Counted from the first letter of the stretch, positions 1 to 12,670 are shown. The stretch: DNA of 64,000 nucleotides from Carnegiea gigantea (GCA_029747015.1 JAKOGI010000360.1:230001-294000), one strand, 5' to 3'. Notes: generated by a model not told the origin, from the letters alone. Numbers and translations: made by a program.

Positions 1-1280
1 TCCACACCCTCCACATCATCCCACAAGTCAATTTTTTCTTTCTTCTCTATATCCCATGGATCACCAACTTGGATCACCAAATAAAACAATGCTTTGTGGA
101 ATCCACTACTAATATATCATTAGTCAAACTTTTTCAAAAAAAAGTTTAAAGCTTACTTGGCAAAAAAATAAAAACAAAAAATGGTGGTGAGCGGATCATG
201 GCCACGAGCTGGACCGCGGGGCGAGCTGAAAGGATCACCATTGTATGTCATTTTCTGGACCGCGGGCAGAAATTTTGGATCATAATCCTAGCAATGCAGG
301 TGCTCTAATCTCCCTTCCTTCTTTTTTAATTTTTTTAATTTTTCTTTTATTGGTTTTTTTAAATAATTACACACTGAAGAGATAAGATTAAGGCCAAAGA
401 TTTATTTGTTTTTTTGTTACTACAGACAACAAATTTCGCGTGCTTTGTTGATCATGAAAATAATTAATCAAATTATTAACATAATATACAATGGACATAT
501 GAAGGACCATCAACACTAATAAATAATATTAAAGGTAGTCATTACACTTTTGACATAATAAGCAATGGATATATGAAGTAAGTGTATGCATAATGAATAC
601 ACTTAAACCAATAGGAATCCATAGGGGAGATACCTTTATTTTTTAATTTTATAATCGTCAACTAACTTATTTTCTGTGTTTTTAGATATAAAGCTCCAGT
701 TCAATTATACATACTATCTTACTTTCTATTATTATGAATGTTTCAATAATATACATATTTTAAAAAAAAAAACTCTAGGTTCAAACTAATAAAGATAAAT
801 GTTATACAATTTAAAATTTGAACCTTTTTAATCATCAATTGGTCGATGTCCATCTTGCAAGTATATAGCAAACTATTCTACAATGGTCAGATGAAAAGGT
901 ACCAAAATGAAAAGAAAAATATACACAATTTAAAATTCCTATTAAATTTGATCCCTTCAAATAAGATTTCAGTATATAATTAGGATAATTTCATGACTCT
1001 AAATGTTTGCCTAACGTACCAAAAAATAAAGTTATATAAATCCGCAGTTCATTCTCACCTATAAGTAATACACATCACATTACCATATGAATATTTCATA
1101 TTAGAACTACATTTCACATGTTACATTTCACATTACTGTTCGTACCAAAAATGTGTGATTTTTACAGTACCTTTCTACCTAATTTATCATCGAAATAATT
1201 GTTATTTTTAGATTTTTATTTGATTTTATTTTATTTTGCAAATATTGAATAATTCGGGACAAATGTCAGGAAAAGATGAA
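1..1280. other. AT-rich intergenic DNA
   Basis: No reading frame, RNA gene or element boundary that I can support. The stretch is AT-rich with short poly-A and poly-T runs, as expected for plant intergenic DNA. Confidence 0.6.
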
Positions 1281-1534
1281 GGAATGCTAAAGCTGAAGAT
1301 TTGGGCCAAATGGATGTAAACCCAAACCAAACCCAAACAAATAAAAAAAATAAAAAATAATAAGTAAAAGTCGGTCACGCGCAACGCACGTGACCTGGCC
1401 ATAATTTCCCCCCCAATTCATTTTCTCTCTCCTCCATTCTTTCTTCTTCTTTGTCCCTTCGAATGCCCAGAGAAAACCGAAACCCCCTACCCCTTCTCCT
1501 ATTCGATTCTCCTTCTCCATCTCCCTCCCACACC

Positions 1535-1741
1535 ATGGATTCTCGTTTCCCCTCAACCTCGCGGTTCTCTCTCCCTCTCTCGGTCTCCCCACCGCCATCG
1601 TCGTCCCTCGGTTTCCCCTGTTCCAGAACCGTCCTTGCATCGCTTCATCTTCTTCACTTTATTGCGTCAGTGGCTTTAATGGGTCGGTCACAAGCTGAAT
1701 TCAATACCAGTTTAATTGAAGCAATCAAGGATTTGGGATGA
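1535..1741 (+). CDS. Possible short first-exon or leader ORF, unrecognised
   Basis: A 68-codon frame opens at an ATG in a good context (CACCATGG) inside a CT-rich tract (about 1400-1640) that looks like a plant 5' leader. The product is Ser/Pro-rich at its start, like a transit or signal segment, but has no domain I recognise and ends after 'EAIKDLG'. The following 700 bp are T-rich and intron-like. It could be the first exon of a lost gene, a non-coding transcript, or chance. An upstream in-frame start at 1451 is less likely because it lies inside the CT-rich leader. Confidence 0.22.
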   Translation: MDSRFPSTSRFSLPLSVSPPPSSSLGFPCSRTVLASLHLLHFIASVALMGRSQAEFNTSLIEAIKDLG

Positions 1742-3049
1742 TTTTGGGGGCTATAAGTGGAAGAAGAGTAGCACAAAAGGACGGAGGTTTTAGAACCAGT
1801 CTTTCTTTGTTTTGCTTCTGTTTTTCAGATTTGAGATTCGAATTTTAGTTTCAGATAATGAATTTAGGTCTTAGGGTTTAATTAGTTTTGGTTCTAGCTT
1901 TAGTTAATTGTGGCAAGAATTTTCGAGTTCAATTTCAGAGATTTTAGGGTTTAATTTTCATATGCCTTTTTCGGTTCCCGGATCTTATTTTGGTTGGGAG
2001 CTTTGCGAATTTAGGTTCACTTTGATGGATTCTCTGAATGCTCTATTTTGGAAGTGTTCTGTTTAATTTTCTAGTTGCTCTGCGCTCAAATTATGTCGGT
2101 ATTCTTCTTGAATCTGGGCTCGTGTTCTTGTTTCTATTTTCCATGCTTGCTCTCGAGATGGGTTCTGCAAGTTCTTGTTGCTGGGTATTGGGCTTGATTA
2201 ATATTTTTCTCAGTTATCAGTTATCTTGTGTCACTTATTAATTGCAAGTCTCGGTTGCTTTATTCCTTTGGCTCGTTGCCCTGATTTGCTCAATCTCCTG
2301 AGTTGCTCGATTCAGATCGAGTTTACCTGGTGCTCTTGCTGTTTTGGGTTCATTAGAATATGCTTCTTTATTGGTTTTGATTCATGGTAATTTGAGCTCG
2401 TGATGGCAGTGTCAGAATGGAATCACGAATTTAGTCACTGATGGAAAGGTTATGTTTGGTTAAGTTTATATTTAGCAAATATAGTTCATTTTTATTTTTA
2501 TTTTTTTTAAAATTTGAAAAGATTATGAGTTAATTCAATTGCCGTCTTATTTCATAACCCATCCCTGAGGATCGACACCCGTAATTCGTACAACGATAAA
2601 CCGTATGCTTGCGGAAATCACAACAATTACCATATGATGCATTTAAAAAAACAAAACCCAAGTTTAAGAAAGACTGCATTAAATTACTAAAAATACTATG
2701 GTTTTCCTTTACTCCTTTGCTCCCACCGTCAACGTGGTTATTTCACATAATCATGATCCTTTTAAACTTAAAAAAAAAAATCATACAGCGACAAACCACA
2801 TAATATCTTAAAACCAAAATACAAAACTTCTTGACTGGTAAGATTAAAAAAGATAAACTGCACATCAAAAATTCAGGTACATATAATTAAGGTGACTTCA
2901 TATGAAATAAAATCATAAAAGTGGTGCTACCATTAAGTCCATAGAACTCAATATAGTATACCACCTGCAATAACATATACAACAAGATACTGATACTTAT
3001 CAACCAAGAAGTGATAGCCATCGTGCAATGGATGAGTAAAAAAACTAAT

Positions 3050-3050
<1 letters not shown>
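1742..3050. other. T-rich, intron-like or intergenic DNA
   Basis: From 1742 to about 2450 the + strand is T-rich and resembles a plant leader intron. From 2450 to 3050 it is ordinary AT-rich DNA. The short frames here show no family resemblance. Confidence 0.4.
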
Positions 3051-3103
<53 letters not shown>

Positions 3104-3765
3104 GTTGGATACAAATCATGTATGAATGACATGTGGCAAGCTGATATGGCATAAAATAATGAATTGGCAAGTTGTAATTGGTGGATATTAGTTGACTCAT
3201 ATTAATTAACATTAATGTTATTAACTAGGATTTATTAACCTTCAAAAGAAAAAAAAAAAAAACTAGGATTCACTATATGTTATTATATATGTTATTACTT
3301 TGCGATTGAAATTTAATTTTACAAAATCTAACTACATAGGCATTTGAATAGCCACACAAGAGTAAAGCTAATTTAACACAATGCTACATTAAATTAAAAG
3401 AATTGACCACTTAATGAAATCACTTAATGAATAATTTATGCAATAATTAGTAGAATAGTAACATATTCTTAACTAAATCATATTGAAAAAAATATATAAT
3501 GCATCAAATGACAAGATTATGACTTGCATATTAAAGGTTAAAAACTTAACCTAATTAAATAAATAATTTTAATATCAAAAAAATATAATTTTAAGTGATG
3601 TAATTGAAAACAAGAGAAAACCTATGTTTTTATGAATGATTACGATAGCATAATAGTTATTCTATCATATAAAATTTAACTTATTTTAATAAATCAATAT
3701 ATTTTAATTATTGTTTAATAACAAAATTAACTCAAGTCCTTGCATTGCAAGGGATATAACACTAG
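3051..3765 (+). mobile_element. Non-autonomous Helitron
   Basis: The element opens with TC directly after an A. It closes with CTAG directly before a T, as rolling-circle Helitrons do when they insert between A and T without target duplication. Nine bases before the terminal CTAG (3762-3765) is the perfect 7-bp-stem hairpin CCTTGCATTGCAAGG (3738-3752). The 5' end continues as an AT run followed by ATTAAAAGTTGGATA, the kind of start seen in many plant Helitrons. It has no Rep/helicase gene, so it would depend on proteins from elsewhere. The block just downstream (3767-3850) repeats the 5' end sequence, so a second related element starts next to it. Confidence 0.72.
3053..3099. repeat. (AT)n microsatellite inside the Helitron 5' end
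   Basis: About 23 AT dinucleotides sit between the terminal TC and the ATTAAAAG block. Slippage has probably lengthened the short AT stretch normal at this end. Confidence 0.9.
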
Positions 3766-3766
3766 T

Positions 3767-3850
3767 ATATATTAAAAGTTGGATAGAGTTAACGTACGAA
3801 TGACAGGTAGGATGCTTATATGGATGACATGTAAGATGCTTATATGGCAT
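3767..3850 (+). repeat. Second Helitron-like 5' end
   Basis: Starts with ATATATTAAAAGTTGGATA, matching the 5' end of the Helitron at 3051, then carries a duplicated phrase of about 25 bp (GACAGGTAGGATGCTTATATGG, then GACATGTAAGATGCTTATATGG). Its own TC terminus is missing and I could not find a matching hairpin-CTAG end, so only the start is claimed. Confidence 0.45.
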
Positions 3851-4078
3851 TGCTTTAATGTAGGGTCATTAAGTAGGGGGTTGATACATTAATTAAATAT
3901 TTACTAATATTTTTTGTAAAATTGTAGATATATGTTGACTTATGTTGGATGTATATTTTAAAGTGAACAATTTTGTCAGACTTCTTATATTTTTGCAATT
4001 GGAGCTATTTATGTGTACTATTATTAAGCAATTCATTAGATTTGTCTTACACTTAGAAATTTGTCAAAATAAACAGTT

Positions 4079-6005
4079 TAACAATATATAAATTGAAATT
4101 AATAATTATACATTTACTAACAAAATTAATATAGATGTCCATAGAAAAAAAAAATAATACTGATGTTGCACTATCTCAAAAATAAAATAGGCTGTGTTAT
4201 ATATGAGTTTAAACAAACAAGTATAATTTGACCATGTTATTTGTAATTTATTTTTATTATTATTAATTAGCAGAGAATTTTTATGATCTTTTTTTAATAA
4301 TGAACGTGATTAGGAGAGAGGGACGCATGAATAGTGAAATGTCTAATTAGATAGGAGTATTAACAATTGTAATTATTATTTCATTCCTTTTCAAACTAAG
4401 GTCCTAATTTAAGTAGTGTATAAGAAAATAACCTCTAGCATATTAAAAACTGAAGTTAAAATGGTTTTATCTTTTATTTACATATTCATTCAAAAATAAA
4501 TTTAGATCGGTCAATTGATCACAGTTTTTACTTTTCTTTTCAAGTTCAAAAAGGTTTTAAACTTTTATGTTGATGTGTCCATCACCTTTGGTAGCTTTAT
4601 TTTATAGCTAATCAAAATACATGATAATGCATTGATTTGATGAATAACAGTGTTTGTATATAAGTTTCTCTATTATAAAATTTATATTTTATTCTGTATA
4701 TTCATGTTATTATTTTTTTCGATTAATTAAAGATGAAATTTCATATACATATAATTGTATCCATTATAGGACTCATCTTCATTTTGCAAATTGACATGAT
4801 TAAAAATAAAAAGGTTATAAATTAAAATTGAATAATTGTGCTTTACTAACAAAATTAATATAGATGTATAGAAAAAAATAATATAGATGTTACACTATCT
4901 CAAAAATAAAAATAGGCAGCCTTATAAATAAGTTTAATTAAATGACAAGCATTATTTCTCCAAATTATTCATCATTTATTTTTATTGTTATTACTCAATA
5001 GGGAATGTTCATGATCTTTTTTTTATCAAGAAACATTGACACTCATATAATTTTATATAAGAAAAATAACATTGTATTTTTTAGGTAGTAGGAACAAATT
5101 AAAGGAAAGTAATTTTCCACCAATATCTTATTATTATTATTATTATGATGGTGGTGGTGGTGGTAGTGGTCGTTGTTGTTATTGTTTTTGTTGTTGTTGT
5201 TGTTGTTACTACTATTAAAATAATTTAGTCATCACCATTTGGCCATTGACATCTGCGCAAAGAAATTTTTAAAAAACTTGCATTATTGCTCAAATTACAT
5301 GGAATGACATTCAAAGAACAAATGAACGTGATTAGAGGAGAGGCGATACATGAATAATGAAACGTCTAATTAGATGGGAGCATTAACAACTGTAATTGTA
5401 ATTTTATTACTTCCCAAATTAAGGTCTTAATTTAAATAGTGTATAAGAATATTACCTCTAACATATTAAAAGCTGAAGTTTTAACGGTTTTATCTTTTAT
5501 TAAGATATTCATTCAAAAATAAATTTGGATCTCTTATGTTACTTATCAATTTGTTGATTTTCACCATATAAATACCACATTTATGGATGATTTCCCTCAC
5601 AGTTCATTCAAAAAGCTAAATAGCAATTGTCATGGTATTATAAGGATTTTTTTTTCTTTATGGTATGTTTGCGGTTGAAATTTTCCATTCATTCTGATGT
5701 TGATTTGTCTTAGTTATATAGTTTTACAATTTATCACAATTTTTTCTTTTCTTTTTAGGTTCAAAAAGGTTTTAAACTCTTACGTTGATGTGTATGTTAG
5801 TTTTGGTAGCTTTCTTTCATAGATAATCAAAATACGTGCATCCATTTGATAAATAATAACTTCTGTATATAATTTTCTCCATTATAAAATTTATATTTTA
5901 TTTTGTACATTCATTATTATTTTTTTCCCATCGACTTAAGATGAATTCTGTATATACATGTAACTCTATCCATTATAAGGTTCATTCTTCTTTAGTACAT
6001 TAACT
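4079..6005. repeat. Diverged tandem duplication of a roughly 0.7-1.2 kb unit
   Basis: Unit A (4079-4800) and unit B (4812-6005) share the same ordered blocks. Examples are ACTAACAAAATTAATATAGA at about 4115 and 4839, GAACGTGATTAG at 4303 and 5324, the block ending CATTCAAAAATAAATTT at 4487 and 5508, and GTTCAAAAAGGTTTTAAACT at 4544 and 5759. Unit B is longer because of extra sequence at about 5038-5316 and 5530-5735. Each unit has a TCTA(A/G)CATATTAAAA phrase (about 4434 and 5457) like a Helitron 5' start, so the units may be Helitron-derived. Confidence 0.7.
5140..5212. repeat. Trinucleotide tract (ATT, GGT, GTT)
   Basis: Runs of ATT, then GGT, then GTT triplets lie inside the longer copy of the tandem duplication. 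The tract is absent from the shorter copy. Confidence 0.85.
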
Positions 6006-6487
6006 TTATTAATTTTTTTATTCATGTGCACTTTTTGGTATGAATTTCTTGATAAATATTTTAAATTTATTTCATATTACACACTATTGTAATGAATGCA
6101 AAATCTGTTGGAAACATATTATTTAAAATAAACTGTTTCTTTTGCTAATTTCTTCCTTTTACTAATTTCTTCATTGTACCTTTTCAGTTTTTTTGTTTAA
6201 TAGCTTTTTGCTCTTTTTGGGTTTGGTCTTTTAATGTCTTTATTGTGAAGGTTATTATGATTTACAAGGAATCCATTTCATATGGGTAGATATTTGACCT
6301 GAAGATCCATTCAACTTTCTTTGGCATTGGCTTCGACTATTTTGGCTTTACCGAATTTTTTAGGCATCCATTGAATTTATTTGGAACGGGTATGCGAGAA
6401 ATATTATCCCATTCACAAAATAAAACAATAAGCAACTTTGTATTTATTGTTGATCATCTTTAGTCTTTCAAAGAGAAGTATCATTGG

Positions 6488-6693
6488 GCAATCCTTCCCA
6501 CATACATGGTTTTTTTTTTTTTAACTTTTAATTTTACTATGTTTTTATTTTTAAATGTGTAAGTGTTTTGTTCCTAAATTCTTACAATTTTGCAATCCTT
6601 CCTACTTAAATGGTTATATTTTTAACTTTTAATTTTACTATCTTTTCATTTTTTGATGTGTAAGTGTTTTGTTCCGAAATTCCTACCGTTGCC
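6488..6693. repeat. 104-bp tandem duplication
   Basis: The phrase GCAATCCTTCC starts at 6488 and again at 6592. Both copies continue through a poly-T stretch, CTTTTAATTTTACTAT and GTGTAAGTGTTTTGTTCC. The two copies differ by a few substitutions and the length of the T run. Confidence 0.8.
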
Positions 6694-9077
6694 ATGTTCG
6701 AGGGAATTCAAGGGATAATTGTATAGGGAAAGAGAACCATCTTTATGAATTTCAATTAGTATACAGATAAGACATTTCTTTTGTTGGAGGTAACTTAATC
6801 TAAGTGTCCTCTAAACCTTGCTATCAATTTACTCTCACCATCTTATTTTTTACATATATGCATGAAATTTTCCACACTTTTCATGTGATGATATTTTCAT
6901 TAACCAAATTGATTAAATCCATTCGGCATATTAAAAAAACATTTTATGACTTATGCATGCTAGATGCACTAAATAGCACACGTGTAATAGGTGCAGTTTG
7001 CTGAAAAGAAATGTCAACTCTTTGTTTGTGATGCAAAGTAATTGATAACACATTAAACCACAATAGTTTAACATGAAAAGCTAATTTATCTATTAGTTGG
7101 AACAAAATTTTACTTTGGAGTTACCATGAATTTAATCATAATGAATATCCTGCTAAGATCACAACTCCAACGTATTACTAATCTACGTTAAACGTCCCGA
7201 TGGAATGATTAGAAAATTAATTTTTAGGATGGATATAATTTTCATTGTGGCGTGATTTTAAATTTGCGATGAGAAATGTTAAGCTTTTTCTGAGAGAAAA
7301 GTTAATTAGTACATTTATACAATAACTTAATTTTCGATTAAATTGGTTAGTCATGCTAAAATAGTAGAAATGCTTGAGTTGGCCATTAATTCAATTGAAT
7401 CAAATATTAATTAATTTGTGTGAAACTGTACATGACTAATTGATTATGTTGGATATTTATTTCTAACACTATAATGTGGTTTAATTTCACAAAAAATATT
7501 GAATAATTTTAACTTAGACTAATATTGTGTACCTCATTTTGCAACCATTTGAATCGTGATAAAGTGAAAATAAGAAAAAAGAAATTATTATCGATGCCAA
7601 TGTATACATTCCTCATTGATGTTTGCCAGTATACAATATGGATGACCAAATGTTAACTAAATATCTATTTGGATTTAAAATAGGACTGTAATGATAGAAA
7701 ATACGACTATAATAATATAAAAAAGTACACTTTTTTCTAATATTAGATGTTAATGTTATATTATATATCTCCTTGATGTTGATATAACATGTAAATGTGA
7801 ATGGGTTTTGTAACAGTTGAGTACTTCTTTGTTTAATGTCTATCCTTTGCATTGAAATGTACAACTCCTTCCTTTTAGCTTATATTATATGTACGCTTAT
7901 GTTACTAGCAACTTAATATAAGCACCCCGTTCGATCCCAAAAAAAAACTCCTTCCTTTTGGCTTATAATAGCTTATTTAAATTCATACAACTGTGGGCAA
8001 GCTTTATCTAGTTTTTTAAAGGCAATGATAGCATTGTAAATTTTATTTGTTTTTCAATAAATTGTTTAGGAGGGGAGAGTGTGTGGCAATTACTTGAACT
8101 TCATCATGAAATACCTTCTATTTTGCATTTCTCCAATATATTTCCATATGTGGAGTAAGTGATTGAATCAGGAAGTTCTTTTGGGCCACTTACAGGAGCC
8201 CAATTGATAGTTGGATTCTAAGAAGATGATAATATACAAATTTTTACCAATGTAATGGAGATATTTCTCTATTTAAAGTGCTCATTTAGCCTATTTTAAT
8301 GAGATTCTTGGAAGGAATGTTTCCTAGAATGTATTGCTTACTTTTCTTTTTTTTTTTTTTAAAGAACATTTCAATTTAAGGTTACCTCTAACCTTGTCTA
8401 CTTTTTCTTTCTCATTCTATATGCTTCTAGAGTTGTAGAATATTATTATCTCTCATTATGTAAGTATCTACCTTTATTTTAATTTCATTATTCCATTTTA
8501 TATATGATTTGCCCCTGTAATTTTTATAAAAGTATAAACCACCTTAAATGTTAAGTGAATAACAATTATTAAAACTCTTTTAATGCCAAATAAAGCAACA
8601 CAAATTGTGTTACTGTTAACTCTATAAAAATTACACTGTTACAATTTCAACATTGACAAATATTATAAGAAATTTAGTTAATGCTTTAGGAATACCGCCA
8701 ATGCAATGCACACGCTACAAAGTAGAGTGTGTGTGCATATATATATAATATGTGAAATTATTTTATTATTTTTAAAAATTTTGGAAAGTTTTCATTTTAA
8801 GAAAGGAAAGAGTGAGAGAGAAATATGTTTAAAATTTTCAACCTAGAAAACCACTGACATCCACAAAATAAAAATTAAAATAGTAATTCTGTAGTCATCT
8901 AGGACAAGTACCGCTATAACAACACTCAACCATCAAGTCAAAGTGGCCGAAACTCGTTGGTGGTTTATTGAAATTATATAGGGTCAAAGTCCAACCTAAT
9001 ACTATGCATTTGTGAAGTAAGATTGTTGTTAACAGATTGGCCCAAGTAGCGATCATTTAGATCCAAAATCCCTGATC
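6694..9077. other. AT-rich intergenic DNA
   Basis: No supported gene or element ends. Short poly-T runs and scattered short frames without recognisable content. Confidence 0.5.
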
Positions 9078-9208
9078 ATAGTAATAATAACAACAACAAC
9101 AGTTGCAGTAGCAACAACAGCAACAACTGCAACTACAACAACAATGAGGATGATAAGGAGGGGGATGATGATGATGATGATGATGAAAATGATGATGCTA
9201 ATAATAAT
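9078..9208. repeat. Compound trinucleotide repeat (AAC/CAG/GAT)
   Basis: AATAAC, CAACAACAG and GATGAT triplets follow each other, ending in a near-perfect run of GAT units. It would read as a poly-Asn/Gln/Asp tract, but no gene surrounds it. Confidence 0.85.
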
Positions 9209-10980
9209 ATGGCATTAATGTTGTTATTATGTCACCTGTTGCCATTGTCATTGGTCCCCTCCGATTGTTCCATGATGCCGTACGTGGCTAATATAAATTC
9301 TTATAGAAAATTTCTATATCATAGTTTTTATAATTTTTTGACCATAAACATGCTCTTGGCACACGTTATGTATATCATCATAACTGGTTAATAAAGTATT
9401 TATTCATTTAATCGAAACTCTAAAGTATCTATTTATGTTCATGCCTTTTTACTCAGTAAATGGTTTTTCTTATTAATCGAAACCCTAATAGAGATCGTCG
9501 TAGTATGCTAATATAAGTACCTTAAAGGAACCAAGAAAATATTTTTCCTCTAGTTTGATTAGAAACCATCAGTGCTATCTTTTCTTTTTTGTGACAAGAA
9601 AAAAGAATAATTCATTAATGAAAAGCCATACGACATTTACAATCAGTATCTCCTAACAAAAGCAATTGCAAACATCAAAATAAATCATTCTCTCCTAAAA
9701 GGGAATGGTAGGTATACTATCAACTGGCTCTAGGCTTATAGTATTATTTTTAACACCAATCACATTCTTTGACGTCAATGTGTTTTTTTCAAATGTGGGC
9801 AAGCAATAGTATAGTTTCATGGAGCAGGGGTCTAATTGGCATGATAGATTGCACTTGAAAGTAAGATATTCATAGTAAAACCACCTGAAATTTCATTGTT
9901 GACCTGTTTCTTAATTAAAAAAAGTAATCCAGAACAAAATCATTCTCTAAATTTTCAAAGCTATGATAAATCACACCAAGGTGATGACACAAACTCGCAG
10001 TAGAGGTGAAAGAACCTACACACTAACAATGAGAAAAATAAAAAGCTTAACACTGACCAAGCGGAGAGAAAATGAATAGAAAGAGAGAAAATATTAGTAA
10101 ACACTTTATAAGTGAATAAAACTTCAAGAAACATGAAAATAGCATCTTACTACCAATAATTATAATTGATGGTTGTGACTCATTGAAATAGATAGAGGTT
10201 AGCCTTTTTTTTTTTGTTTTTTTGGGTAGGAAGTTAGGGTCTTTTGAGAGAGGAGAAGAGAATGGAATCATAATCTCATTGGTGCTAATTGAGTAAATCG
10301 ATATTGACACTCGCTTAGCCCTGCACCAAGATATGGATATGGTCTCATATACCTAAAAGATACATGCCACCAATTTTTAGCACTTAAGGTAACTTTATAT
10401 GATATTTCACCTAGGAAATGGGCTCCAAAATTGTTGATCTGTGACTCATTGGAAAGATACTGGAGTCCACCATTGGGATGAGCAAATATTTCCATTAAAT
10501 GTACGTATTTCTTTCCCTTAAATGGAAAAATCCTTAGATAGGCCAATGTAGATTTTTGGCGGTAAATTTATTGAATTTGAGTAAAGTTTGGTTTCCCCCT
10601 GATGGTGCCTAATTGATGTAAGTTCAAGTTTTCTTAATTGCCTATGATGTCTATTTTTCCACCATGTGCTGAAAATTAGCATTGTATTCCGTTTGAGGGA
10701 GAAATGGTCAAAATTAGAGTAATTTACATTTGGGTACATCGAGTTTTGGTGTATTTATTTTGAAGATCAGCTTTTCAAAAAGTTTACTACCGGGATTATT
10801 GAGTTATTGCGCTATTTACAGATGGGGGACAAGTCACTATTTGAATAAATAAAAATTAATTTTCAAGTCCTTAAAGTTTTCATATTTGCAAAACAACCCT
10901 TAATATTTAAAAACTCTCTGGAAAAATTCAAAATTGCGTTTGTGGTATTTTGCTCACTAATAGTACTCGTCGTCCTGTTT
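9209..10980. other. Intergenic DNA without supported features
   Basis: Moderately AT-rich. Several short frames on both strands lack family resemblance and splice context. One phrase at 10956, TTGCTCACTAATAG, matches the GCTCAC motif described at 61 kb but stands alone. Confidence 0.45.
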
Positions 10981-11609
10981 CATTTGGTATCAGAGCCACG
11001 CGACCAAAAATACTTAAGATAATTAAGGTAATTAATACTTAATTAAGGCTAAGTAATCGTAATTAATGCTTGAATCATCACCTGCTTGCCCTGGGCCTAA
11101 TTATTCATATAGTGTTCACACACCATAAGGTATTTCTCCAATATCCCCTCAATTAAACTATATCACTGATATAGTTTTAGAATTAAAAGTAGAATTAGCT
11201 AAAATTAAAACTTAAGTCAAAGAGCTTAAGAATCAACTAACTGTAGTCCATCTTTTTCTTATAAATGAAGCTACGCATAACGTAAAATCTACTTCCAGTA
11301 CTAGTACTCCATTTCTGCATAAATATCTTTTCCAAAACCCAAAAACAAAAATTCATTTTCATTACAAGATATAAAAACCCAAAAAGAAGTAGGAGAAAAA
11401 TCTAGTGAAAAATCATTTGAAAAGGCAGAAAAAGAAGATGGAGTATAAACAATATACTCTTGAAGAGCTACAAAAAATGTTCAACAAAGAACAAAATGCA
11501 GAAGAATTAAACAAAATCATGACTGTAATTAGCGCTAAACATAAAGTATTTTCTGATGATAATGAAGAGACCAATAATGTCTAATTAGAAAAATAAATAT
11601 ATCAATAGA
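10981..11609 (+). mobile_element. Left fragment of an unclassified degraded retroelement
   Basis: A primer-binding site for initiator tRNA-Met, TGGTATCAGAGCCA, lies at 10985-10998. Downstream are remains of coding sequence: a Lys/Glu/Leu-rich, probably coiled-coil stretch at about 11150-11260 with a TAA in it, and a short frame from an ATG near 11438 beginning MEYKQYTLEELQKM and ending at TAA near 11583. The fragment is cut by the LTR at 11610 and seems to resume at 13834 and 25046. Coiled-coil and lysine-rich pieces without a visible polymerase fit either an LTR retrotransposon gag or an old pararetrovirus insertion; I cannot decide. Confidence 0.45.
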
Positions 11610-11689
11610 TGCAACACCCTGAGTGTGGCTTAAAAGGATCGAAGTGACTACTTATATCACCAAAGGTGCAAGTTTCTTTTCGGGAAGCC

Positions 11690-11770
11690 CACTCTTAAGA
11701 ACTTCACAGTTAAGCGTGCTTGCTGGAGAGCAATGTTAGGATGGATGACCTCCTGAGAAGTTTCCAAGCT
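11690..11770 (+). repeat. 5S-rRNA-derived sequence inside an LTR (Cassandra-like)
   Basis: The stretch contains AGTTAAGCGTGCTTG at about 11708, GAGAG, then TAGGATGGATGACCTCCTG and GAAGT. These match the internal control region of plant 5S rRNA in order and spacing, with a few substitutions. The outer arms of the 5S molecule are not conserved, so this is not a working 5S gene. Cassandra TRIM elements are known to hold such a block in their LTRs, where it may act as a polymerase III promoter. Confidence 0.75.
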
Positions 11771-12240
11771 ACATGTGAGCGAGAACGAAGCACGCCGAAA
11801 AGGCTTGTGGTGATTTGTGAGGTTAGTCAATGATCCTTGAAGCCGTTATTGGTAAGACCCGAGATCGAGAGGGGTTGGGGCATTACAGTTATCGATTAGT
11901 AAATTTTTCCTAATAAAAATTTGTATATCGATATTAGGAGTTGATTTTCTTTATTCACTATCTTCGGAAGTACGGAGGGGAATTCGACCTAACTTTTTCC
12001 TTCGTTGCGAATCATTTCAAGGTAAAGATTTACCATTTTGTTATTGTTTGGGTTATTTGATGATTAGGGATAGCGGGTTTTGGAGTGAGGGTGATATATT
12101 CACATTGGAAAAGGAGTGATTAGATTCTGCAAAAATCATAAAAACATTTTTGAAAATAGATTTATGTGTCTTGTGAATGTGAGATTTTGAATTTCTTTAA
12201 TCAGAATTAAAATGAGGAAGTTATGACTAAATTACCGGGA

Positions 12241-12670
12241 CTGTATGGAACTATCAGTAACTGGGATAGTTTAGAAAAATTGAGAAATTTGAATTAGTTT
12301 AACTTGGATTCTACCCAGGCTTGCAAAATTTAAAGTTATAGATCACGACTTGGCCTTTTTGGATTGGGCTTAATCATAAAATTTTAACGTCGGGAGTGGA
12401 AGTTATAGCTCCAAAAACTTGGGGGAAAAATCTAGGAGTAATCTGGGCAGTGAGACTGCATGGAACTATCAATAACTGGGACAGTTTAGAAAAATTGAGA
12501 AATTTGAACTAGTTTAACTTGGATTCTGCTCGGGCTTGCAAAATTAAAGTTAGAGATCACAACTTGGCCTTTTCGGATTGGGCTTAATCATAAAATTTTG
12601 ACATCGGGAGTAGAAGTTATGGCCCTGAAAACTTGGGAGAAAAATCTAGGAGTAATCTGGGTAGTGAGCT
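12241..12670. repeat. 215-bp tandem duplication inside the LTR
   Basis: CTGTATGGAACTATCAGTAA at 12241 and CTGCATGGAACTATCAATAA at 12456 open two consecutive copies of about 215 bp, differing by scattered substitutions. The duplication is internal to the 11610-13833 LTR. Confidence 0.85.

Noticed and set aside
1287..1640. Minus-strand 117-codon frame
   Set aside because: Complement of the CT-rich leader-like tract; Arg/Gly/Glu-rich by composition only.
2560..2620. Phrase CCCTGAGGATCGACACCC resembling internal sequence of LTR elements
   Set aside because: Only about 50 bp match from memory and no LTR, primer site or coding sequence is nearby.
11690..11770. A functional 5S rRNA gene
   Set aside because: Only the internal promoter region is conserved, the outer stem sequences are not, and there is no tandem 5S array; it sits inside an LTR.
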